Source: Schistosoma haematobium (Eukaryota > Platyhelminthes > Trematoda > Strigeidida > Schistosomatidae). Taken from it: a DNA stretch of 64,000 nt. Positions within the stretch are counted from its first letter, which is position 1, and each line of letters opens with the position of its first letter. The stretch covers positions 29,348,402 to 29,412,401 of the forward strand of contig NC_067199.1 in NCBI RefSeq assembly GCF_000699445.3, given 5' to 3'. Of the stretch, positions 38,593 to 49,728 are shown one piece after another. A program made the translations under genes and the position numbers. The notes under the pieces are model-generated. The model made no database searches. It was not told the DNA's origin and saw only the letters and a list, made by a program, of their open reading frames with translations.

Positions 38593-38690
38593 AACTCCGC
38601 TTATAGTTCTTCTGGAATGGATGCCAGTCCCAAGCCCGAGTAAAAGAGAAGTGTTGACATAGGGTCGACAACCTATTACTATATATATAT
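38593..38690 (+). mobile_element. RTE-like 5' region fragment
   Basis: 'AACTCCGCTTATAGTTCTTC', 'AAGCCCGAGTAAAAGAG' and 'GGGTCGACAACCT' align with the 19765-19860 segment. It is flanked on the left by a (TA)n run and on the right by another TA-rich stretch. Confidence 0.5.
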
Positions 38691-38777
38691 GCATATATGT
38701 AAGTAAATTTCTAATGTTCAGTTATTATTTATTAGGATATATTCATCGTTCGTCTGAGCAACATCAAGAGCTTGTGA

Positions 38778-38886
38778 ATTAAGATAATATCGAGGCATAC
38801 GCACAGTATGCACATATGCCAATAAAAGACTGATCAATTGCAATCTTAAACCTCAATAGGAAAATACAAGCCAAACAATACCAAAT
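38778..38886 (+). mobile_element. Sm-alpha-type (F2) 3' region without ribozyme
   Basis: 'GATAATATCGAGGCATACGC', 'GCACATATGCCAATAAAAG', 'CTGATCAATTGCAATC', 'AACAATACCAAATGA' match 7173-7285 and 13480-13568. Confidence 0.65.
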
Positions 38887-39349
38887 GATTACATAACTTG
38901 TTTTAAAGAAAATAACAAATTATGTTAAAATAAAACAAAACTATATGATTTATGTAGTAGAAACTGATAGAATAAACACAACTTTTATCAAAGGCTGTCT
39001 ATGTAGAATACTATTTTAATCTCAACTTTATATCTCCTATATAGGTATCATTATATCAAGGTTTAACTTGATAATTTCAAATAAATTGAGCATTGAATAG
39101 AATGTTATAAATAAATTATATATCTCAATGAGTAGAAAAAAATAGATTTGTTGATTTTTCATGACCTAGTGTAAACCACTTCTTCAACGTAAACAAGTAA
39201 CCAAATCCTTACACTGTTTCAAGAAATGTCAAAAAATTTAATTTTCTAAATTCATTGGGATATTACAATTATTTTACTTCTATTTATAGCTCCTGGATGT
39301 TTGGAAAAAAACGATAATAACACTTATTAGTATAGTACATTTTATAGCA

Positions 39350-39440
39350 ACTTACGTGCAATTGAGTTTGTTCTCATTTAACTCGGTTAAGCCGTTGAGG
39401 ATTATATGGTGACCGTTACGAGGGTGATTGGTCAACGAAG
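39350..39440 (+). mobile_element. LTR 3' edge plus primer-binding-like site, truncated
   Basis: 'TGGTGACCGTTACGAGGGTGAT' lies at about 39408-39429 and is followed by 'GGTCAACGAAG'. The same order (TGGT..CGAGGTGATGGATTAACGAAG) occurs after the LTR-like segment ending at 45602. A tRNA-Trp-type primer site is the likely origin; the LTR upstream is mostly lost. Confidence 0.4.
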
Positions 39441-39670
39441 CACAGACACTACAATTCTACAAATGATTACTTTTAACAGAACTATACTAGTAATTGTAAC
39501 TGTATTTGAATAATTGAAATCTGCAATCATATTGTTTAATGAAACGCCTATAATTAAGTTGAAAGGTCAATATTTATGACAACCATATTTAAAAACAATA
39601 GACTTTTTCACTTTTTTAAGATTAAAACAATTCAATTTGGTCTCATATTTAATTTCACTGTTCAAATATA

Positions 39671-39949
39671 ATTGAGATCATGAACCAATTGACGTTAGAC
39701 CACCGTTGAAAATCTGGAAGTACTGGATGGCCGTTTCGTTCTATTGTGGGACTCCTCAGCAGTGCTCATCCATGATCCCGCTCGCGATATTCGAACCCAG
39801 AGCCTTCAGTTTCGCGCGCGAACGCTTAACCTATAGACCACTGAGCCAGCAATATGACAAAACGACCGTTCAGTGCTCCCATGTCTAACATCAATAGGTT
39901 CATGATCTCAATCAAAAAACTAAGTAATCTCCACAACCGTATACTGATA
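39671..39949. mobile_element. F1 fold-back unit with 11-bp target duplication
   Basis: An antisense unit (ribozyme 39720-39765, B box region 'ATTCGAACCCAG') reaches the tRNA head and is joined to a sense arm that resumes in ribozyme stem II-III ('AATATGACAAAACGACCGTTCAGTGC') and ends 'CTCCACAACCGTATACTGATA'. GTTCAAATATA at 39660-39670 and 39950-39960 is perfect. Confidence 0.85.
39720..39765 (-). ncRNA. hammerhead ribozyme motif, F1 type
   Basis: Minus strand: GCACTG, CTGAGGA, GTCC...GAAC, GAAA, CGGCCATC, CAGTAC. Core intact; AUC is an allowed NUH cleavage triplet. Stem I has one mismatched pair. Lies in the antisense arm of a fold-back unit, so it would be made only from minus-strand transcripts. 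Confidence 0.7.
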
Positions 39950-41121
39950 GTTCAAATATAGTTCAAATTGCAATTCTGATTTATTTTTTGCTTCTCAAGC
40001 ATGAATAATTTCTTGATGACAACTATTTGTATACTAAACGGAAGGTGATTTGTTACTTAACAATAATGAGATGTTCAATAACCTGGGAGAAATGGTCTTG
40101 TTTAAAACATATGCATGTTTTCTTGTCTTGTTTTATAAGCCTTTTTATATAAATTAAGTGATCCGCTACATTGTGATTATTTTTTTGTAAGACCAAGAAT
40201 ATTTCGTCTCATCAAATAGAAGTGCAACAGTTACTCTTTATAAAGTAACGGGTAATTTGTAAACAACAGTCTATCAAACAGTTAATTCAGTATGCTGAAG
40301 TTTATGAAAGTTTAAACTAACAATAAATATATCAACATAGCCAAAGTTATTTATGAATCAACAGTACATGTTAATATGGCAACTTGTCTGTTAGTAAAAA
40401 TGTACACTTCAGGTTATATAAATCATCTTAATAAGGTCAACTGAAAACAAATATGAACTATGAATACCTAAATATAAGTAATCTAATAATATTACTAAAG
40501 TAGATTTGTTAACCAGTGAAAGAATGTCTAATGAAAATGATACCTATCAAATGTATGCCATAGTTAACTACGGATTTACATTACAGACTTAATTTTGTTT
40601 ATATGATACTATAATGATAAAATGTCAAAAAGTGTTAAAACAAGATTGTAATATATATTCGTTTAAGTATTTTCAACATTTGATGTAAACATTTTATCGT
40701 CTATAGCATAAAGATAATCTATTTCACTACACTATAATAAATCAATGTTACACATTAAAAAAAGGAACAACCTTCATTTAGTGTACAATATTGATGGAAA
40801 CCAAGATAAATTACAAATGTGATATAAAAAAGAAAACATGTGAATCTCGATTGGTGTTTTCATGTTTATTAATGAAATACCATTTTTTTTTATCACCCAG
40901 TTACTATTCTATTCATTTCATGTTAGATTTCTTGTACTTACTTGTGATTGCCTCAGAGAAACATCTCGTATGTATTTAAAATTATTGAATTTTTTTTATT
41001 AAACTTCAGTATAACACTATAGAAATATTCATTTTGGTTATTGACTTCCAACTAACATTTATGATATTGTGTCAGAATATTTGTTTTTTTTTTAAGAGAG
41101 AACGTTAATAAAAAAGATAGG

Positions 41122-41470
41122 TTTTGTGCACATTATAGCAATTTCAATGGTTAAGATCATGAGTCAGTTGTAGCTAGATCACCGTGGAAAACTTGTAAGC
41201 ACTGGACGGCCGTTTCGTCCCATTGTGGGGCTCCTCGGCAGTGAGCATCCACGACCTCGCCTCTTGCGAGATTGGAACCCAGGACCTACTGGTTAAGTGG
41301 TTAAGTGCCCGCGCGTGAAATCAGTAGGTCCTGGGTTTGAACCTCTCAGGGGTCGAGGTCGTGGGTGCGCACTGCTGAGGAGTCACAAAATAAAGTGAAG
41401 AGGCCGTCCAGTGCTTCGAGGTTTTCCATAGTGGTCTAGCTTCAATTGACTCATGATCTTAACCAATGAG
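41122..41470. mobile_element. F1 fold-back unit, two arms joined in their tRNA heads
   Basis: Antisense arm 41122-41292 and sense arm 41293-41470 meet near the B box/anticodon-like region ('GGAACCCAGGACCTACTGG' and 'AGTAGGTCCTGGGTTTGAACC' are inverted repeats). AAAAAGATAGG at 41111-41121 and 41471-41481 is a perfect target duplication. Ribozymes in both arms carry single core changes (CCGAGGA; GAAG). Confidence 0.85.
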
Positions 41471-42329
41471 AAAAAGATAGGATAATAAAAACGAATTCTG
41501 CCAAGATGGAGAAATCCTGTATACTACCAAATACGTTTATATATATTTTGTTCATTTCCCACCAATTTTACTATATCCTATACGGTTTTCTTGAAGCTTA
41601 CTTAGAAATTTACACTCAATCAGATATTAATAAATATGGTATATTTTACCTTTCAAATTACTAGTTTTACTTCTATTTACTTAATAATGACTTTCGTGTT
41701 AGTGATGATCGCATTATTTTCGAATTAAACATATCTTTAATAACAAAGTTGTTTATGGTAATGCTCCACGAATATGTCCTTGAATTCACATATAATCGTA
41801 ATATATAGACCTATGAACTAATAAATAAGATCTGCTTAGTTCAAAGAAGTCTCATCAATATATTCATTAATTTGAATCTATACTCTATATGCTAAAAAGA
41901 TATTTACAATTAAATAAGAAAGATTAGTTCAGAGAAGAGTTCTCTTTTCGACGAACTCATTTTCAAAGCTGTACAAACGCAAATATATATACTTATTTTA
42001 CGGGATGATAGTAATTATAATAATACTGATAATAAATTTCTGTTAGAAATGGTAACAGTGAGGTAAAATAAACAAAGGTATTGAAAAATTTTTTTAAAAC
42101 AAGGAAAGTTTAATAATCATTTGATTGTTAAAGACTCAATTATTCATCAATAGATAGATAGAGAAATTATTATGGGGAAACGATGGCTCAGCATGATAAG
42201 ATAAAATGTTAAAATTGAGATTGAATGTAATCACAATGATCGTAGAAACAGAAATAAATTAGTTGAGAGTAAAAGATTTAAGGGGAAGATGGGAGGTAAA
42301 GCAGATGGCTGTTAAGAAAGAAGAGTATG

Positions 42330-43640
42330 AAGAAAGGAAGAAAATAAGAAAAATCTACAAGACATTAAGACTATAGTAGAAGAAGAGGTTGTACCAACCT
42401 CTTTTGCACCCACAATTCTGGTTTTTCCAGACGTATGGCTATTGCTTTGGTAATGCAAAGAAGATGCAATCTAATTGTCTTGATTGAGTGATATATGTTC
42501 AAAAGGTGTTCGATTATTTAACTTCTTATTGAGCCGTTTCCTCTTCTTTTCAGCCACGCCGGGTGACGTTCTTGAATTCTTTTGGATAAAGTACGCATCG
42601 AACGACCTATATACCTATCTCCACATGGGGAGGTAAACTGGTAAATGCACATTGAGATGGCCAGATGCCATAATTTATCTGATATTATTGGTGAACAATG
42701 ATCGGCTGGAGAATACTATTCGGAATGTTGCTGCAAAGAATGTTCTTTTCAAAGAATCAGAAATTCTTCTCTTTAAGATGGGTGTGGCTCTGTCACGTTT
42801 AAAGTCGATGTTCATGTATAATGTTTTCTTTTCTACTGTAATTATTCGTGTTTTCGGCGTTTTTGATTTTATGTTCTTATCAATGAGTATCGAATAATAC
42901 TCGTTTTTGATAAGTGTCTTCTTCAAGGAGCCAGATTCTTCATCTATGAATTCGGGACTACAGATTCCTTGTATTCTTGTACAGAGTGTTTTTATTCAGT
43001 TTTTTTCAACCGTTGGGAACCCAGCTGTGAAAACGTAACAGTTGGCCACTCCATATGGGTCATTTCCACACCAAGAAAGTGAATATTTTGTTTGTTCTCA
43101 ACTTCTAGTGTAAATTTTATTGATGGGTGACCATTATTAAATGTCTTTAAAAGACGACTCAAGTCATATTTGTTGGCACAAATGATAAAGATATCATCTG
43201 CGTACCTTTTATACAAGTGGGTTCCTATAATCACTTTTATTTTGGTTGTTTTCTAAACTGGCTATGAAGCAATCTGCTAGTAATGGACCAAGAGGGGATC
43301 CCATTGATATGTCATCCTTCTGTATATAAATTACGTTGTTGAATGTAAACTGTACATTGCAAGTGCAACGTAGTAGTAGTTCCTTCAAATAAACATCAGG
43401 TATTCCGATTTAATCTTATTATTGTTTACGTACATGCAGATAAAATTAATGGTCTCTATGAGTGGAGCATTAGTGAACGATGATTCGACATCCAGAGATA
43501 GCATAATTTTATTATTTTCATTCACTTCCTTTATGTGCTCAATAAATTCAAAAGTATCGCATACAAAGTGTCTACAAATGCGTTTTCTAACGAGAGCACA
43601 ACTACTCCATGTAAATTTCATCAAGAGATCATTTTAATCT
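42330..43640 (-). pseudogene. Penelope-like retroelement: RT plus GIY-YIG endonuclease, decayed
   Basis: Fragments in several minus frames read in order along one element. Near 43480-43520 is 'MLSLDVESSFTNAPL' (RT motif with the conserved D). At about 43270-43320 is 'DDISMGSPLGPLLADCF' (the GSPLGP motif of Penelope-like RTs). At about 43180-43215 is 'YKRYADDIFIIC' (catalytic YADD), then 'HPSIKFTLEVE...IHFLGVEM'. At about 42540-42645 is 'SPCGDRYIGRSMRTLSKRIQERHPAWL', the GIY-YIG endonuclease N-terminus with its Cys. The C-terminus 'AIAIRLEKPELWVQKRLVQPL' lies near 42380. Frameshifts near 43240 and 43395, stops, and a deletion around 43000 make it inactive. The 5' end and any terminal repeats are missing. 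Confidence 0.85.
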
Positions 43641-43877
43641 AACTATTTTTTAAACACATTGTAAACAGTATATAAGTTAATTACTGTTTAACAGAATACT
43701 ATATGTGATAAGCAAATGCAGTGATCGTGAACTGATCATTGATAAGTCTAAAAACTAGATTCTAAATAGTGTTGACTTCTAAGCAAAGGGAAAATATCGT
43801 GTAAACGTTTGTCTACATTAAGATTACACTATCTGTCAATTCTAATGGAATTACTGTCAAAAGACATCAATACAATT

Positions 43878-44224
43878 GAGATTTAGATGGTGGTTGGAGG
43901 TAGTCAACAGGAAACCCTGGACCCGGGTTTCGTGCTACTTGGCACTCGTCAGCAAGGTGTACCTGTAACCTTGAGGGAACTGATGCTCCCTGGCGGATTC
44001 GATCTCGTGTCACCCAGCTTCACAGTCAGAGACGTTACCACTGAGCTATCCGAGCCGTTGACTACCTCCAACCACCATCTAAATCTCAATACATAGTGCC
44101 CGCAGTGTCGAGTCACCTAGACTGTTGGCCACATTGCAGCATGATCGATAGCATTCGATCTGCACTAATAAGGACTAGACAAGCATGACATTGATCACCA
44201 CCCAGTGATCAATCAATTGTGATT
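43878..44224 (-). mobile_element. F3: nearly intact tRNA-derived SINE with hammerhead and 34-bp inverted arms
   Basis: Read on the minus strand: about 130 bp of unique 5' sequence, a 34-bp arm (44090-44057), a tRNA-like head with canonical A box TAGCTCAGTGG and B box GATCGAATCC (about 44055-43985), a hammerhead, and the reverse complement of the arm (43908-43875). ACATCAATACAATT at 43864-43877 and 44225-44238 is a perfect 14-bp target duplication. This indicates a young retroposition event. I do not know a name for this family. Confidence 0.85.
43912..43960 (-). ncRNA. hammerhead ribozyme motif, F3 type
   Basis: Minus strand: stem I CCTTG with CAGGG (one G-U), core CTGACGA and GAAA intact, stem II GTGC with GCAC (four pairs), stem III CCCGGGTC. 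Predicted cleavage is between 43920 and 43919. No core base is damaged; this is the best ribozyme candidate in the window. Confidence 0.8.
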
Positions 44225-44917
44225 ACATCAATACAATTTTAAGAATATAAACATTAATTGTCTTTTATTATAGTATGGAAAACTTTGAACTGTCAGTTTA
44301 CATATTAATCTACTTGTCTTCATTTGATCAGCATAAAAAGTTTCATCTATCTTATGAACTACTTCATCGCAACTCAAAATTATAAAATATCCACATATAA
44401 AATCGACACTACATCTTATATACTTTATATATAGGAACAGTTATTTGAAATCCTTTCAAAAACTTTTTATCAGACGAATAGTAAGTTCTCTTTCTTTTGA
44501 AAGAGAAAGGGAGAAGGAAATACAAAAAATATGACTGAAACAATGTATAACAGTTTTTTAACAATCATCAATGTTAATGAATATGAACAAATAAGTTTCT
44601 ATGAAATCTCAGTTTACTAATCAAGAATAAAGACGTTTACACTAAAGTTAGTTAGTCAGTTGTTTTTTATCTTTATTTTTTATTTTATCACCATGTTATT
44701 TAACTACATTTATTCATTTCTCAGAAAAATCAAATAAACTAGTCAGTTGTATAGTTTGTTATTATGCTTAAATGACTGTTATAAATCTAATGAGAATACA
44801 ATTGTCTCCTATTAATCACGAGATTCATTATAGTCACACATAAGAAGTTGAAATTATCTTGTTTATAATACAATGTCAGTTTAGTCTCGAATATCTAGTA
44901 CTATGTAGTAGAAGCTA

Positions 44918-44968
44918 ATAATAATAAGAAGAAGAACAAGAAGAAGAAAAAGAAGAAATAGAAGAATA
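44918..44968. repeat. purine-rich (AAG/AAT)n tract
   Basis: Irregular GAA/TAA triplets on the plus strand. A similar polypurine stretch lies at 29075-29135. Confidence 0.8.
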
Positions 44969-45285
44969 GACCTGGAGTTTATTTTTTTTAAACAAAAATA
45001 TGTCTGTATTTTATGTGACAAAGTGATGCTTCTATTCAACTTTCATCATCTGATTTTTTAGTGCAAAAAATATTCTAGTTCCAGTTTCAAAAGTTTTAAT
45101 CATAGAAACTTGGTAGATTATACAAATTATAGTGACTCTCCTACAATCATTTTCGATTATGATTCATTTTTATTAAGCAGTTTTATTTACTTAACAGACA
45201 TGGTTATTCGAATAGTAACAATTCGTCTATTTCTTTGTATTATTATGATCACTATCATGGCTGTATAAACGTGTATACTTGATCA

Positions 45286-45602
45286 CATGTGAGAGCCTAC
45301 ACATATAACTCCCTCTAACTAAAATGTTAATCACTTAAATATCGTTCGACGAGTCATTCTCTTTCTCATGTATAAATGTACTCGAATCTTATTATTAACC
45401 TTTCCCTTGCCTTGCTGAGCCTTGAATTTCTTTGACTGTAAATTTGCTTTTGTATTCATTCGCACACACACATTCGCCTCCCTGCTTCAAATTCCAACGA
45501 TGTGCTTGTAACTTGATTATTTGTGCTATGTTCACGAATAAACTGTAATCTCCGCTTCTTATTGCCTCCTGATTTAAAATACCGTTGATATTTATATAAT
45601 AA
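45286..45602 (+). mobile_element. LTR-like segment with adjacent primer-binding-like site
   Basis: Starts TGTGAGAGCCTACAC, is GC-richer than its surroundings, and has GAATAAACTG near its 3' side. It is followed at about 45603 by TGGTTATCGAGGTGAT. That resembles the TGGTGACC... tRNA-Trp primer site used by CsRn1/Boudicca-type Gypsy elements, and a closer match occurs at 39408. No gag-pol follows. Confidence 0.5.
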
Positions 45603-47374
45603 TGGTTATCGAGGTGATGGATTAACGAAGTTAAGCCACTAAAAAATTGTATTTATACATTTTTAATTACACAATATAGACTTTGTTCATTCTTTAATTC
45701 TGGTGTATGAAAATTGAAAGGTGTCAACAACTTGATTTCAAATAATTAACAGAATGTTATAAATTATATTTAGAATTTTAATCACAATGTGTATGTAAGC
45801 TGCAATTCATGCTAAAATGCAACATTTTAGCCAACTATGAACCTGTCCAATATTGAAATGTTTTCTGAATGTAATATTCTTCTTAGTTTGTATTGCTACA
45901 TTGTCTGACTTTATGTCTTTTCTGTGTATCATAAGTTTATAAAAAACTAGCTTGAATTTTTAGGAATATGATGTATCTATATAGTTGTGATATAAATAGA
46001 TGAATTTTATTATCCGATTGATCGCTAGGCATCTTAATAGAGTTGAAAGCAGATCATTAATCACAGAAAAAGTATACAAGAGATATCTCTTATTTAGTTT
46101 ATTATTATATGACAGTTTTCTTAAGAACATTACATTTTATATGTAGGAAATAATAAAATGTAAGTTATATTGTGAATGTTTTTATTTTCAGAGTGAATAT
46201 ATCTATTTTGATAACTGAATATTTGTAACATAATTCAGAAATTACATATATGAAAACTGTTGGAATGTCATATTTAAATTATACAGAACACATATACTCC
46301 ATTGACATGGTAAAACAAAACGAAAAAAAACATGACCGGATGGTAGTGATTCGACGTTGTTTCATAAATGATCAATGTTGAATAAATGATTTATGATATC
46401 TACTTCTATAATATTTGTAATCTTTTCAAAAGCGTGAGAAAACATAAATAAACCAAATAGTTTCATTCTATTTTTATATAGAAATATAAATAACTATTCA
46501 ACAAAACCAAACATAATTATTACAATAAAACAGAACTAGTTTACAATTAGTGAATTATTTGGGGGGGGGTGGAGAATACCCGAATGATTATGAAAATAAT
46601 ACAACAGTCATGAACTAGTAGAACTACCTTCATGTAATCTTTCTTGTCAATCATTGATTCTTTCATGATATTATACCAATAAATATGATTAGAAAAAAGG
46701 AAAAAGAGATAAGGCGATGGAATAAGAAATTGATTTACGAATAAATTAGATTGTGAATAATTAAAGATCTATTGCATATAAACGTGAATTTTCATTTTAA
46801 ATTATAATTACTTTATTGAAAGTGAATACAAAAATAAAAACCAGCTAAATAAAGTTTTACAGTTTTATGACATTGTAAATGTTTATCGGTAACAATTTGA
46901 TGCCCAAAAATATCCATCTGTAAAAATCAAAAACCCAAATGTTGAATGGTATTCATAAAATTACATAATGATATACATAAAAAAATTAGTCACCATAATG
47001 AAAGTGATTACAATTGTTATCAGTAAACATGATAGGTTGAATATTTTATAGGGGGGATTCTATTTTAAAGTGTCATAATACACAGAAAATATGACAGATT
47101 TTCTATAATGGATCCATAGCATTTTTTTTTATTATTTCGAGGATAAATTCATCTGTATTCCATATGACAACAACCATTACCTTTTAGTGTTTTCATTAAT
47201 TTTTAGCTAAAAATATAAATTACTGGAAAAATACACAATAACAATAGATCTTATAATATTAAGGAGTTGGGTAAATAATCCAGATGAAATGTATGACTAT
47301 TTAGAGATGATCATTTAGAGTGTGTCTATATAATGTTTACTGAATAACATACTGATTATATAAGCATATAAGCA

Positions 47375-47420
<46 letters not shown>

Positions 47421-47631
47421 ACATTAACGAAAAAAGAAATAGTTCCAGACATTTGAGTGACTTAACATTTATAGGCCAAGATAATTTAAAGTTGTCACTT
47501 TAAATTTTTAATGAAAAGATTGAAATAAATGCATTTTAGTCCTGGCAAGATTATTATAATAACCTTTTTTCGTTGTTAAAATTTCTTTATGAAAATATGA
47601 TATTTCATTTCAAGTATTCCGTTCAAACTAG
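45603..47631. other. no gene seen
   Basis: AT-rich, with a 9-G run at 46561 and the (TA)n run at 47379. No mobile element recognised. Confidence 0.5.
47379..47418. repeat. (TA)n microsatellite, longest in window
   Basis: About 20 uninterrupted TA units. Confidence 0.9.
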
Positions 47632-48210
47632 TGACAAATGAAAGTTTGATTAGTTTTATTATTCATTGAAAACAAATTACAAAACTTATTTTATTCAATC
47701 CTCATCTGTTGACATTTCCACTTTTCACAACCACCGTTTAATCTTGACAAACTCCATCGTCCACTGTTGCATACTTCGTGTAAATATAATATACGATAGT
47801 TTGCTTTTGTTGTTCGAATTCGGCAAATCCAATTAATAACACGACGGTCACATGTAACTCGATTATTTCAAAATTACTAATCTATAAGTTTTAACAGTTG
47901 AATTCATGAATCGATATAAACTAGACCAACATTGAAAAACTGAAAACAGTATGGAAATCCTCGGCAGTGTGTAGTCACGGTCCCATATTCACGATTGCGA
48001 TCCAGGAGCTTCGATCTCAACGTTGACGATTAACCTCTAGATCACTGAGCCGACAAGCATCTAACAGTGTTGATGTCTAACTTTAATCAATCCATGATCT
48101 TGCGCAACACTTCATCCATTGCCTGAGATATACACCTATTTCTATCCGACACGGATTATATTCCGCTGGTCACAGCTCCTCACTAGAATTTCAGGAAATT
48201 CATGTTGAAT
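47632..48210. repeat. 579-bp direct duplication, copy 1 (contains antisense F1 unit 47905-48210)
   Basis: Equal in length to 57298-57876 and about 96% identical by my count. The first roughly 344 bp differ at about two sites, the last 235 bp at about 22. The unique-looking left half has no recognised gene; the right half is an old antisense F1 unit with its 5' extension. Confidence 0.85.
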
Positions 48211-48439
48211 CTATTCACTAGTGAGCACATGATTATTTTCAGAATTGCGTTTTAACGTATATATTGTACGTTGCTTGATTGTATGGTAAGTTATTACGAC
48301 TAGTGTTTCGGGAGTTGTAATTAAAGTTACCTTATATTCATACTCAATATTACAAAATATACAAACCTGCGTACTCGGAAAATTAAATTTTAATGAAATC
48401 AGCTACTTTAATTTGATACTAGTTTTATTCATGAACGGA

Positions 48440-48700
48440 TTATATTATAGTTATATAATATACCCTTGTGGACCAGGGTAATTTTACATTGGTTTTCAGG
48501 AGAACCAGACACCGTACAGGCTTTAGTGCTACAATCTGAATAGTACAGCTCAATCCTGTGGCGCAACCACACAGGTACCAAGCACCGTGGTGGACTATTC
48601 GCACCATTCATATACACATTCACATCACATGTATAGTTATTCCGATCAATGATCGCGTGAATCAATTATGCACAGCACGAACCGGTTATATACATAAAGA
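48440..48700. other. GC-richer island, unclassified
   Basis: 'GGCGCAACCACACAGGTACC', 'GCACCGTGGTGGAC' and 'ACGAACCGGTTATATAC' stand out from the AT-rich surroundings. A minus-strand reading of 78 residues is open but has no motif I recognise. It could be an LTR or other element remnant. Confidence 0.4.
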
Positions 48701-49728
48701 GATATATCAACAGATGGATAACAGTAAACCACGTTTAAAAACTAGTTTAAATAATGCTTTTAAAAATTCACATTATTGCAAAACGTTTATTTTACGGTAA
48801 AGAGAAATACTTCAACCACTTATGTACTAAACAGAATAAAATGCTTCATTAATTTCTAAAACTTTAAAGGCACATCCGAATGACTTTTAAATCCCCAAAA
48901 ACGATTATTTGTCATAGTGAAATGAATCATCCTTTGCTCTTAACAAATAATCTGTACGATGTACAAATATATGAAATATAAGTGTTTTACTTTCAGAATA
49001 AAAAGTAGAACATTAAGCTACATATCACTCAGAGGTAGTAACCAGCGAATATCTACGCTTCCTCACTGAATAGACAAATTTAGTGGTGACTTCTTAATAA
49101 CTGCCAATTTAAAAACGTTTTGAATATTTCCACTATTGAATGATCCATTATACTAATTCCTATTCTACTTCACAATTGTTTATACATACAACCATTATTT
49201 CACAGTTAATAGTTATATAATACATTTTACAGTTCATTCTTTAACTTCAATAGATATCTGACTCAAACATCAAGTACTACATATAAAAAGAACAAACAGT
49301 CAAATCATCATGAGAAATTGATGCATCGATAAATCTGTTTTGTTTTTTTGTTTGCTTAGTGTTCTACCAAAATAACAATCATAATCATTAAAAATAGATA
49401 CTTCCAAAATCACTTTACATCCATTATAAAATCCAACATGATTCATTTTTAATTTAATAGCGTAATCATTAATCAATTAAGAATTATCTTTTAAATGTTA
49501 CCTTTTTAACCTTTGTAACCGACTACTTTAGTATAAAGCAAAATATTTAGTTATAATTTATATGAAAGTACAACGAACTGCTTTAAAATGAGAAAAATAT
49601 TTTATTAAACTATTACATGACAATCTTTATATGCTTTTCATGACTTTTTTTTATGTATAATAATCTTCTAAGTTTTGCTCATATCATATGTTTATGACTG
49701 AAGGAAAAACAACAACAATATTTTATTT

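Noticed and set aside
42652..42897. 81-residue plus-strand open frame
   Set aside because: Antisense to the Penelope-like coding sequence, whose minus-strand reading has recognisable motifs.
43985..44060. Candidate functional tRNA gene
   Set aside because: A and B boxes are good, but the flanking arms do not make a mature cloverleaf acceptor stem that I can pair; it is the head of the F3 SINE. The same applies to the F1 and F2 heads.
47379..47418. Possible regularly spaced repeat array
   Set aside because: A simple TA dinucleotide run without spacers; no CRISPR-like structure is present anywhere.
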